Source of the DNA: DASRDU01 sp035560235
Lineage (GTDB): Bacteria; Acidobacteriota; Blastocatellia; RBC074
Direction: 5' to 3'
DNA: 64,000 nt
Assembly: GCA_035560235.1 (NCBI GenBank)
Contig: DATMAG010000116.1
Span: 124,001-188,000, forward strand
Position numbers and translations under genes: made by a program. A model generated the notes under the pieces. It ran no database searches and was not told the DNA's origin. It was given only the letters and a program-made list of their open reading frames with translations. Below, in pieces: positions 11,813 to 20,318 of this stretch (position 1 is its first letter; each line of letters begins with the position of its first letter).

Positions 11813-14524
11813 TCAGTGATCGATTTCCAGTTCCGCGACCAGTCTCGGATCAAGCCGGCTCGTGGTCTTTCTTCGTCCGGGGCGATGGAGCTGATGAATC
11901 AGTTTGGCGACGAGTCCCGTCCAGCCGGTCTGATGGCTCGCGCCGATGCCCGCGCCGTCATCGCCGTGAAAATATTCGTAAAAGAGAATCAGATCGCGCC
12001 AGTGCGGATCGCGCTGAAACTTCTCAGCGCCGCCGTACACGGGCCGCTGCCCTGTTTCATCTCTCAGAAAGAGTTTCGTCAGACGCTGCGACAGTTCCAG
12101 ACTGACATCCCACAGGTTCATCATCCGGCCCGATCCGGTCGGGCATTCGACTTTGAATTCATCACCGACGAACTGATGAAACTTCTGCAGCGATTCGATG
12201 ATCAGAAAGTTGACCGGGAACCAGACCGGCCCGCGCCAGTTCGAGTTGCCGCCAAACAGACCGGTGCTCGATTCCGCCGGTTCGTAATCAACGCGATGCT
12301 CCTGCCCGTCCACCCACAAAACATAAGGATGATCGCGGTGATAGCGCGAGACTGAACGAATGCCGTAAGGCGAGAGGAATTCGTTTTCATCGAGCATCAC
12401 GCGCAGCAGCGCGCGCAGGCGGTATTTGTTGACGAGCGCGAGCAGCCGCTGCACGTTGGTCGCGGTCGTTTCGGTTTCGATGTAGTCGGTAAACTCCGGC
12501 AGGTTGTCAATGAACCACTGCATCCGCCGCTTGAAGCCGGGATGCGTGTCCACGACTTCTGATTCAAGGCTCTCGACGGCAAAGAGCGGGATCAGGCCAA
12601 CCAGCGAACGCACCTTCATCGGGAAGTGCGAGCCGTCGGGCAGGTGCAGCACGTCGTAATAAAAACCGTCCTCCTTGTTCCAGAGTTCGATACCCTGCCC
12701 GGCAATGTTGTTCATCGCGCGCGAAATGTAGACGAAGTGTTCCAGGAACTTTGACGCCACGTCTTCATAGACCGGATTGTATTTCGCCAGTTCGAGCGCA
12801 ATCACCATCAGGTTGAGCGAATACATGCCCATCCAGCTCGTCGCGTCGGACTGTTCCAGATAACCGCCGGTCGGCAGTTTCGAGCTGCGGTCAAAGACGC
12901 CGATGTTGTCGAGGCCGAGGAAGCCGCCTTCAAAGACGTTGTTGCCTTCGGTATCCTTGCGGTTGACCCACCACGTGAAGTTGAGCAGCAGTTTGTGAAA
13001 GATCCGTTCGAGAAACTTCGTATCGGCGCGGCCCCAGTGTTTCTGCTCGATCTTGTAAACGCGCCACGCGGCCCACGCATGCACGGGCGGGTTCACGTCC
13101 GAGAAATTCCATTCATAAGCCGGAAGCTGACCGCTCGGATGCATGTACCATTCGCGCAGCATCAGGATCAGTTGTTCCTTCGCAAAGTCGGGATCAACAA
13201 GCGCGAGCGGAATGCAGTGAAAGGCGAGATCCCACGCGGCAAACCAGGGATACTCCCACTTGTCTGGCATCGAGATGACGTCCTCGTTGTAGAGATGTCG
13301 CCAGTGCGCGTTGCGACCGGTGCGACGTTGTTTCGGCGGCTCAGGCCCGGCAGGATCGCCGCGCAGCCAGCGGCGCACGTGATAGTAATAAAACTGCTTC
13401 GACCAGAGCATTCCGGCGAAGGCCTGGCGCTGCACGTTGTGGATGTCATCACTCGCGCCTTCAGAAATGAAGCGGTGATAGAACTCGTCGGCTTCGTGAA
13501 TGCGGGCAGCGAAAATTTCATCGAACTCCGCACCGAGCATTCCAGCCTGCGGCTCATCCGGCGTCAGGCGCAGTCTGATGACGCTCGTTTCGCCCGGCCC
13601 GACACTGAGGTGATAGCGGGCGGCGCATTTCGTTCCGATCAGGGCGGGATTCACTGCGTCGGCTTTGCCGTGAACGATGTAATCGTTGATCCCGTCCTTG
13701 ACGTAAGGTGAATCGTTCTCAACGCCGTAAAGCCGCTGCAGGTTGGTTTCGTTTTCAGTAAAGAGCAGTTCGGGCGAGCCTTCGCAGACGAGGTAACGCA
13801 GGCCGGTTTCAAAGTGCCGCAGGCGAATTACGCTCAGGCCCGGAAGGTTCACGTCAGGATCGCGGCGCAGGCGCGGGCGGCGTTCATCAATCCCCCACGA
13901 CCACGTGTTGCGAAACCACGCGGTCGGCAGCACGTCAAGCTCCGCCGCTTCAGGCCCGCGATTGATGACGGTGAGGCGGATCAGAATGTCTTCAATCGCG
14001 GCCTTGGCATATTCGATGAAGATGTCGAAGTAGCGGTCTTCCTCAAAGACACCCGTGTCCAGGAGTTCGTATTCAGGCTCGCGGCGGCTGCGACGGCGGC
14101 TTTCGTGGACGAGCTGAGAGTAAGGGAAAGCGGCCTGCGGATATTTGTAGAGCGCCTTCATATACGAGTGCGTCGGCGTCGAATCGAGATAGAAGTAATA
14201 CTCCTTCACATCCTCGCCGTGATTGCCCTCGTTGCCGGTCAGGCCGAAGAGGCGCTCCTTCAGAATCGGATCGCGCCCGTTCCAGAAGGCCGGAGCGAAG
14301 CAGACGATCTGCCGTCGGTCGCTGATTCCGGCAATGCCGTCCTCGCCCCAGCGATAAGTCTTCGAGCGGGCGTGATCGTGCGGCAGGTAATCCCACGCCG
14401 AGCCGTCGGGCGAATAATCCTCGCGCACCGTGCCCCACTGTCGCTCGCTCAGATAAGGCCCCCAGCGTTTCCAGTGCGCCCGGCGCTCACGGGAATCACG
14501 CAGCCTGATTTCTTCCTTCGTCAT
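11813..14524 (-). CDS. GH63-type (MGH1-like) glucosidase, 903 aa
   Basis: A large cytoplasmic (alpha/alpha)6-barrel glycosidase of the GH63/MGH1 type, in the group annotated as glucosidase or mannosylglycerate hydrolase. Landmarks are LSERQWGTVREDYSPDG near the N-terminus, YKYPQAAFPYSQLV, then in the catalytic barrel MPDKWEYPWFAAWDLAFHC, GQLPAYEWNFSDVNPPVHAW, TGLFGGNSNWRGPVWFPVNF and YGGAEKFQRDP. The PWFAAWDLAFH motif with an acidic residue is where the catalytic acid lies in this clan. The start is ATG 14524, with AGGAGG upstream; an extension to 14560 is possible. No signal peptide. It stands alone and may cleave an alpha-glucoside such as a compatible solute. Confidence 0.88.
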   Translation of the reverse strand: MTKEEIRLRDSRERRAHWKRWGPYLSERQWGTVREDYSPDGSAWDYLPHDHARSKTYRWGEDGIAGISDRRQIVCFAPAFWNGRDPILKERLFGLTGNEGNHGEDVKEYYFYLDSTPTHSYMKALYKYPQAAFPYSQLVHESRRRSRREPEYELLDTGVFEEDRYFDIFIEYAKAAIEDILIRLTVINRGPEAAELDVLPTAWFRNTWSWGIDERRPRLRRDPDVNLPGLSVIRLRHFETGLRYLVCEGSPELLFTENETNLQRLYGVENDSPYVKDGINDYIVHGKADAVNPALIGTKCAARYHLSVGPGETSVIRLRLTPDEPQAGMLGAEFDEIFAARIHEADEFYHRFISEGASDDIHNVQRQAFAGMLWSKQFYYYHVRRWLRGDPAGPEPPKQRRTGRNAHWRHLYNEDVISMPDKWEYPWFAAWDLAFHCIPLALVDPDFAKEQLILMLREWYMHPSGQLPAYEWNFSDVNPPVHAWAAWRVYKIEQKHWGRADTKFLERIFHKLLLNFTWWVNRKDTEGNNVFEGGFLGLDNIGVFDRSSKLPTGGYLEQSDATSWMGMYSLNLMVIALELAKYNPVYEDVASKFLEHFVYISRAMNNIAGQGIELWNKEDGFYYDVLHLPDGSHFPMKVRSLVGLIPLFAVESLESEVVDTHPGFKRRMQWFIDNLPEFTDYIETETTATNVQRLLALVNKYRLRALLRVMLDENEFLSPYGIRSVSRYHRDHPYVLWVDGQEHRVDYEPAESSTGLFGGNSNWRGPVWFPVNFLIIESLQKFHQFVGDEFKVECPTGSGRMMNLWDVSLELSQRLTKLFLRDETGQRPVYGGAEKFQRDPHWRDLILFYEYFHGDDGAGIGASHQTGWTGLVAKLIHQLHRPGRRKTTSRLDPRLVAELEIDH

Positions 14525-15337
14525 AAATGGTGTGCCTCCTGGACGCTCTTTGCGGCACATCCTCTAACAGATGGGCTGAAGGGTCAATGAAGAATTACGA
14601 CGGGCGCCGGGGAAGCCAGTCTGACTGGAGACGGGGCGGGATTGATTATTTCAGGTGACCGGGGAATGCTTCTGAACACCGGACGAGCCTGACAGCAGCG
14701 TGGCAGATGCGCAGCTGAACCTGAGACGGGACAGAAATTTGCCTTGCGACGCGGCCTGATCCTGTGGTAGCTTTCCGGCGTTCAAAAATACAAAGTGCGT
14801 CCCTCACGGCCAAACCAGACAGCACTTTTCCTGGCAGGTTTTGCTTTCCTGGTTTCACCCGGCGCCTGAAGGCGCTTTGCTCACGAGCCTGACCTCATGC
14901 CCCACAGGCAGGACGTTTCATTCTTTGAGTTTCTTTGTCGTTGACGCCACGCGGCCACAGGTGTGGCAACGGCGTGCCTCACGAACTGTCGCGTCAACCA
15001 CTGCCGCGGATGCCGCTGGCGCATCTGCCGGCTGTCCGGCTGTTCATCTCTGCGGAATCGCTGACGAAATTTCACTGGGCGTCCGGTTCCTGAACTGAAG
15101 AATGCAGGTCGGCACAGGCCGCCTGCCTCCTCAGTCACGTCCTCCGGTCTGTTGCAGGGTGGTGCGGTGTCGCTCGCTGCCGAGTCACATCTGTCTCTTT
15201 GCCTGCTTCCGATTCCTCCTCCCGGAGCCGCGCGGCTGAATTCTCGAATTCATTCAACTGTTATCCAGATGTTCAGGGGCGAAGGAGTCAGTTTCGACCC
15301 GGAAGATCCCATTGATTGCTACCAGGGAGACTTGATC
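14525..15337. other. Long gap without a convincing gene
   Basis: About 810 bases separate the divergent glucosidase and PKD-protein genes. Short frames occur in it but none has a ribosome binding site plus family-like sequence. The last part includes a GGGAGA Shine-Dalgarno for the gene at 15338. I see no long hairpin. Promoters for both flanking genes must lie here, but I could not pick a clear pair of boxes. Confidence 0.5.
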
Positions 15338-18300
15338 ATGCAACCCAGGCTTTACGCACACACACCCGGTCTGACCTCGCGGCAGACCTCCTCACGCAGG
15401 TTTCGTCAAGCCATCATCATTTTTATTCTGCTGGCGGTCGCCGCGCCCGTGCTGCTCGCGGCGTGGCATTCGGTCGAAGCGGCCCGCGCCGGTCGGGCGA
15501 AAGCGCCAAAGGCCGCTGCCGCGCTGATTTCGGCAGCCGCGCCGGTGGATGACACGCAGCCCACGATCGGGCCGGGCATTCCGCAGGTCGGCTCCAATTC
15601 GCCGCGCAGCAATGCGAGCAGCACCAGGGCAGGCAGCGTGCTCTTCTTTCATCGTTACACGAGCAGCACGGCGCAGAGCAGTTTCATCAACACGCTGCTG
15701 ACCATTACCAACACCAACCCGCGCGACGGCGTGACGGTGCGCCTCTTTATGGTCAGCGGCTGCGAAGCCAGACCGACCGAGATCAATCTCTCGCCCAGTC
15801 AGACCACGACGCTGCTGGCCAGCGATCTTGATCCTGACCACAGTGGTTACGTGATTGCCACGGCGATTGACCCGCGCGGCGTGCCGACGCAGTTCAACTG
15901 GCTGATCGGAGTGGCGACGCTTCGTGATTCGCTCGGCCACGAGGCGACTTACAACGCCTTCTCGGTTGCCAAACGCACGGGCGGTTCGCTCAACAACGGG
16001 GGCGCGGTCACGGCGGATATGAATTTCGACGGCGTCCAGTACGACCAGTTGCCGAAGAATGTAGCGATTGACAATGTGCAGGTGCAGACCGGCCCGACAG
16101 CCAGCTTCACCGATGTGGCGCTCTATTCGCCATCAGCCAATCTCACCAGCGGCATTCACGGACAATCCATTCAGTTCAATGCGGTCGCCTATGAGCAGAA
16201 CGGCACGCCGTACATCAGGGCGGTTGACGGCAGTTGCGGCACGCTGCAGCGCGTGACCGACATCTGGCCGGAGATGCTCACCTTCATCACGCCCGAGAAT
16301 CCGGCGTGGGCCAACTTTGCCGCGACCGACCTGGCCAGCAGCACGGCGGCTCCGGTGCTGGGCCTGAGCCTGACCGACCGGGCAGGTGTGCCGCTGCACA
16401 ACGCGCGCAACATGCAGGTTCTCGCCTGGCTGCCGAATTACAAAATCACCGTTCCGGCCACGCCGCCAAACAATCCGGCGGCTGAAGTCGTCACCTCGGA
16501 TCAGGCCGCGCCGACCGGCACGGCTACCGGGATCAGCGAAAACAAGCCGGGCAGCATTCTGCTTTACTCGAACTTCGCGAGCGGTCAGTTCGGCTCGTCG
16601 CAGATCAACCTGACCAATACGAACAAGGTCGAAAAGACCCGCGTGCGAATCTTCTTTGTGGGCCTCAATCCGGTGGGCGATTCGGCAGCCGCGCCGCCAG
16701 CGGCTGAAAAAATCGTCACGCTCTTTCCGACTCAGAGCATGACGATCAACGCGCAGGACGTCGCGCCGGATCAGCGCGGCTGGGTAGCGGCAATAGCGAT
16801 TGACAACAACGCGCTGCCGCGCCAGTTCAACTATCTGATCGGCAGCGTCCAGGTGATGGAAGCAACCGGTCAGGCGGCGGCTTTCAATGCGCTCGGCATT
16901 GCGAAGTACACGGACGGTTCGGTTCCGCGCAACGACGACGTGCAGACCTCCGATCTGAAGTTTGACGATGTGGATTACGACCGGCTGCCCGGAACAGTGG
17001 CGATGACAGGGGTGCCAGCGCAGAGCGATGTCACCACACTCTTCGGCTTCCGTCGTCCGAATGACAATCTGGCCGATGTGCCTTCGACGCGCGGCAGCGG
17101 CAACATTCAGGTCTATGACGACCTGCTGCGGCAGCTTTCCGGCGTGATGGGGCCGTATCAGACCAGCCTGAGCGCGATCAAAACCGGCATTCCGTCCGCG
17201 CCGATCACGAAGAACATCACTTCGGGTCATCGCGGCTGGCTGAAGCTGCAATCGCCGTCGCCCATCTTCGCCTGGTTCGACAACCTCGCCGCCATCCCGT
17301 TCAGCATTCTGCCCACCGGAACCTGGGCGGGCGGTCACAGCGGCGGCGCGAATCTCTTCATCCTGACGACGGTTGACACTTATCTGCTCAAGACCATCTC
17401 AACCAACCCGAACACTTCGGCTCCGACGGCCATTGCTGAAACGATTGGCGTCTACGTCGAGCAGCGCGCTCAGGACGGCACCATCGTCCGGCTCGATGGC
17501 CGCGCCTCACACGCTGAGGATCCGACGGCGAAACTGAAGTATGCCTGGTATGTTGACGACAAGCTGGTTTCGACCAAACCCGTGGGCGATTACAAACTGT
17601 CGCGCGGGCAGCATTACGTCAAGCTGATCGTCACTGATCCGGCGGGCATTCCGAGCGCCCCTGATGAACAGCTTGTCGAAGTGCGCGATCAGACGCCGCC
17701 AGTCATCAGCGGCCTCCCTTCAACCGTCAACAAACAGGTCTCGTCCACTTCGCCGGGAGCCTTCATCTCCTTCGATCTGCCGACGGCCTGGGACGCGGTC
17801 GACGGCCAGGTCAGCGTCAGCTCTTCGAAGAATTCCGGCACAACGTTCTCCGTCGGCAAGACGATTGTGACCTTCACCGCGAAGGACAGCTCAGGCAATG
17901 TGGCGACCGCCACGCTGACCGTCAATGTCACGCGCAGCTCAAGCGGCGGCACCTTCCCGCAGCAGGGCGGACAGGCCGGTGACCGTGCGCCGAAGATGGC
18001 GAACATCTTCGATCAGTACGTGCCTGCCGGAACGACCCGCAATCTGGTGCTGCAGGCCACGGATGATGACGGCGATGCGGTTTCATTCAGCGTCCTCGGC
18101 GCGCCCGCCTGGGCACAGATCGTTGACGTGAACCCGATTGCCCGCAAGGCCACGCTGCGCATCGCTCCGGCGCCTGACACAGTCGGCGGTTCAACCAACG
18201 TGCGTGTCATCGCCAGCGACGGCAAGGGCTTCAGCGTCTCAACCGCGCCCTTCCGCATTATGGTTGATCCGGTGCCGAACGATGACACCGGCAGCGGCGG

Positions 18301-18934
18301 CGGCATCGGTGGGGATGACGGCGGCGGCGGCGGCGGCGGTGGCGGCGGTGGCGGCGGCCCGACCAACAATCCGCCGACAGCCAGATCGAAGCCCATTGCC
18401 TCGCCCGTCAAGGCGACCAGCAAACAGGGCGCGCAGATTCAGCTTGATGGTTCGACTTCGAGCGACCCTGATCCTGATGACCGGCTGACTTACGAGTGGC
18501 GCGACGGTGAAACCGTCATCGCCCAGGGTGCCCTGGCCGAAGTCTGGCTCAAACCGGGCCAGCATTCGATCACGCTGAAGGTGACTGACGGCAGAGGCGG
18601 TTTCAGCACGACCGATCCGCAGATCGTTGACGTTCAGCCGCGCGATCTGACGATCACCGGCGTCAGCCCGTCAACGCAGCGGCGCTCGCTCTCGCAGCAG
18701 ATCACGATTACCGGAACCGGCTTCGATCCTGGTTCGAAGGTGACGATTGACTGCAACACGCTCTGTTCCGGCGGCTCGAAGATCACCATCAAGAGCTACG
18801 ACCTGATCGAGGAAGATACAATCATCATCAGGATCGATTCCTCGCAGGCGCCGATGGGCTGGCGTGATCTCACGGTCACCAACCCCGACGGCCGGAGCTT
18901 CGAACGCAAAAAAGCCATCGGGATCACCAACTGA
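15338..18934 (+). CDS. Large secreted multidomain protein with PKD, HYR and IPT/TIG domains, 1198 aa
   Basis: The start is ATG 15338 after GGGAGA; it gives a signal-anchor segment with AIIIFILLAVAAPVLLAAW at about residues 25-43. Two related modules follow at about 95-330 and 400-690: each opens SVLFF/SILLY, has ITNTNP/LTNTNK, a QFNWLIG/QFNYLIG strand and DFDGVQYDQLP-like ends. After them come a PKD-like domain (about 697-780), a HYR domain (about 785-866, VDGQV and FTAKDSSGNVATATLTV), a cadherin-like Ig domain (about 884-980), a 13-15-residue poly-glycine linker near 985-1007, a PKD domain (SSDPDPDDRLTYEWRDG) and a C-terminal IPT/TIG domain. It is a surface or secreted protein of unknown role. 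Confidence 0.85.
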   Translation: MQPRLYAHTPGLTSRQTSSRRFRQAIIIFILLAVAAPVLLAAWHSVEAARAGRAKAPKAAAALISAAAPVDDTQPTIGPGIPQVGSNSPRSNASSTRAGSVLFFHRYTSSTAQSSFINTLLTITNTNPRDGVTVRLFMVSGCEARPTEINLSPSQTTTLLASDLDPDHSGYVIATAIDPRGVPTQFNWLIGVATLRDSLGHEATYNAFSVAKRTGGSLNNGGAVTADMNFDGVQYDQLPKNVAIDNVQVQTGPTASFTDVALYSPSANLTSGIHGQSIQFNAVAYEQNGTPYIRAVDGSCGTLQRVTDIWPEMLTFITPENPAWANFAATDLASSTAAPVLGLSLTDRAGVPLHNARNMQVLAWLPNYKITVPATPPNNPAAEVVTSDQAAPTGTATGISENKPGSILLYSNFASGQFGSSQINLTNTNKVEKTRVRIFFVGLNPVGDSAAAPPAAEKIVTLFPTQSMTINAQDVAPDQRGWVAAIAIDNNALPRQFNYLIGSVQVMEATGQAAAFNALGIAKYTDGSVPRNDDVQTSDLKFDDVDYDRLPGTVAMTGVPAQSDVTTLFGFRRPNDNLADVPSTRGSGNIQVYDDLLRQLSGVMGPYQTSLSAIKTGIPSAPITKNITSGHRGWLKLQSPSPIFAWFDNLAAIPFSILPTGTWAGGHSGGANLFILTTVDTYLLKTISTNPNTSAPTAIAETIGVYVEQRAQDGTIVRLDGRASHAEDPTAKLKYAWYVDDKLVSTKPVGDYKLSRGQHYVKLIVTDPAGIPSAPDEQLVEVRDQTPPVISGLPSTVNKQVSSTSPGAFISFDLPTAWDAVDGQVSVSSSKNSGTTFSVGKTIVTFTAKDSSGNVATATLTVNVTRSSSGGTFPQQGGQAGDRAPKMANIFDQYVPAGTTRNLVLQATDDDGDAVSFSVLGAPAWAQIVDVNPIARKATLRIAPAPDTVGGSTNVRVIASDGKGFSVSTAPFRIMVDPVPNDDTGSGGGIGGDDGGGGGGGGGGGGGPTNNPPTARSKPIASPVKATSKQGAQIQLDGSTSSDPDPDDRLTYEWRDGETVIAQGALAEVWLKPGQHSITLKVTDGRGGFSTTDPQIVDVQPRDLTITGVSPSTQRRSLSQQITITGTGFDPGSKVTIDCNTLCSGGSKITIKSYDLIEEDTIIIRIDSSQAPMGWRDLTVTNPDGRSFERKKAIGITN

Positions 18935-18959
18935 ACCTCCTCTCGTTCCTCCAGACTGC

Positions 18960-18995
18960 GGGCCGGGCGATTGCTGAATCGTCCGGCCCTTTTCT
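18960..18995 (+). terminator. Intrinsic terminator of the PKD-protein gene
   Basis: GGGCCGGGCGATT pairs with AATCGTCCGGCCC around a 4-base loop (one G-T pair), followed by TTTTCTT, 25 bases after the stop codon. Confidence 0.88.
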
Positions 18996-19395
18996 TCTCG
19001 CGCAGGCGGTGAGAGACTGGCGCTGAAGATTCTGCGCACAGATTCAACGCCACTGCTCTGAAGCGCGGCGGGACAGCCACTGCAATGAATATGGCTGCTG
19101 TTTCGGAATTGATCCGGCTCGACTGCCCCTGCCCGCGTGACAGATTACTCTGCGACAGTTATCTTCTCCGGAGCCATCTGTCACGCAAAGCAGTAACGGG
19201 CTGGCAGCCGGTGTGTCTGCACAGGAGGTATCTGTCTTTTGCCCCGTGCGGAAGAGAGATGACGAAACAACCGGAAAGAACGGAACAGACAAAAAATCAG
19301 ATGCACCATTCAGGACAGGTTCTGTTCTCTTTCCGTTTGTTCTGTTGACTCTGCGTATTCCGCGCTCTCTCTTTCTGTTTTTCTCAACAATCGTT
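18996..19395. other. Gap holding a degenerate tandem-unit hairpin
   Basis: 400 bases with no convincing gene. The main content is an imperfect inverted repeat, about 19261-19292 with 19320-19350, whose arms contain CCGGAAAGAACGGAACAGAC and its rough complement. It is related in unit sequence to the hairpin at 378-477. A GGAGG at about 19223-19227 belongs to a frame that runs across the hairpin and is probably not used. Confidence 0.55.
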
Positions 19396-20199
19396 ATGTC
19401 CGAATGGAAAAACAAAACGGCGCTGATCACGGGCGCGTCCTACGGCATTGGTGAATCGTTTGCACGGCGGCTCGCGGCTGAGGGCGCGAATGTGATCATC
19501 ACGGCGCGGTCGCGCGAACGGCTTGAGGCGCTTGCGGCTGAACTGCGTGAAAGGCATCGCGTCGCTGTCACTGTGATTGAAGCCGACCTCGCCAGGCCGG
19601 AAGCGGCAGTGGAAATCTTCAGGGCGACTGAAGCAGCGGGGCTGCAGGTTGATCTTCTCGTCAACAATGCGGGCTTCGGAATTGTCGGTGATTTCGCCAC
19701 GCAGCCGCGCGAAAAGCTGACTGAAATGATTCAGGTCAACGTGACGGCCCTGGTTGAACTCGCGCACCTTTATCTGCAGCCGATGCTGGAGCGACGGGCG
19801 GGCGCGATCATCAATCTGGCTTCGACGGCTTCGTTTCAGGCGGTACCTTACTTTGCGGTCTATGCGGCGACGAAATCATTTATTCTGATCTTCAGCGAAT
19901 CGTTATGGGCCGAATGCAGTGGATCCAACGTGCGAGTTCTGGCATTATGCCCCGGCCCGACGGCAACCCACTTTCAAAGCGTTGCCGGAACAGCAAAACG
20001 CCGCCTGCCGGAACGAATGCAGACCGCCGATGAGGTTGTGGAAATCGGCCTGAAGGCGCTCGCGCAGGGCCGCAGTCACGTCGTTTCGGGCCTGAATAAC
20101 AAACTGATGGTTGAAATCGAACGATTCGTGCCGCGCGATGTGGTGACGCGCCTGGCGGCGAAATTGTTCAGGCAGTTTTCAAGTCAAAGCAGCAGTTGA
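19396..20199 (+). CDS. Short-chain dehydrogenase/reductase, 267 aa
   Basis: Classical SDR with an N-terminal Rossmann fold: TALITGASYGIGESFA carries the TGxxxGIG cofactor motif at about residues 9-20, an Arg-rich strand end (ARSRERLEAL) suggests NADP(H), LVNNAGFG is the structural NNAG motif, and S (NLASTAS) with YAATK forms the active site. The start is ATG 19396, the first residue of the fold; a GTG start at 19213 would translate a hairpin repeat. Substrate unknown; it falls in the DltE/YqjQ-like group by overall pattern. A tandem-unit hairpin follows immediately after the stop. Confidence 0.9.
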   Translation: MSEWKNKTALITGASYGIGESFARRLAAEGANVIITARSRERLEALAAELRERHRVAVTVIEADLARPEAAVEIFRATEAAGLQVDLLVNNAGFGIVGDFATQPREKLTEMIQVNVTALVELAHLYLQPMLERRAGAIINLASTASFQAVPYFAVYAATKSFILIFSESLWAECSGSNVRVLALCPGPTATHFQSVAGTAKRRLPERMQTADEVVEIGLKALAQGRSHVVSGLNNKLMVEIERFVPRDVVTRLAAKLFRQFSSQSSS

Positions 20200-20201
20200 A
20201 C

Positions 20202-20295
20202 AGCCACGAATTCACACGAATTGACACGAATTCGAGCGGATGGTGCGGGGTCGGATGGAATCATTATTCGTGTTCATCCGTGTCCATTCGTGGCT
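20202..20295. repeat. Hairpin of the CACGAAT family
   Basis: Arms 20202-20232 and 20265-20295 match as reverse complements at 25 of 31 positions. Units are AGCCACGAAT and ACACGAAT at about 10-base spacing. The same unit recurs in hairpins at 53645-53730 and, as CACGAAG, at 35192-35332. It lies between the dehydrogenase and methyltransferase genes. Confidence 0.8.
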
Positions 20296-20318
20296 CTCTT
20301 TATCCCGACTCGTCACTA

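Noticed and set aside
14841..15098. Small plus-strand frame in the gap before the PKD-protein gene
   Set aside because: No Shine-Dalgarno and no domain-like sequence.
16133..17338. 401-codon frame on the minus strand inside the PKD-protein gene
   Set aside because: Antisense to a clearly coding plus-strand gene with family-like sequence; GC-rich codon bias makes long antisense frames common here.
19044..19430. Minus-strand frame of 128 codons upstream of the dehydrogenase
   Set aside because: It runs across the tandem-unit hairpin and has no ribosome binding site or recognisable domain.
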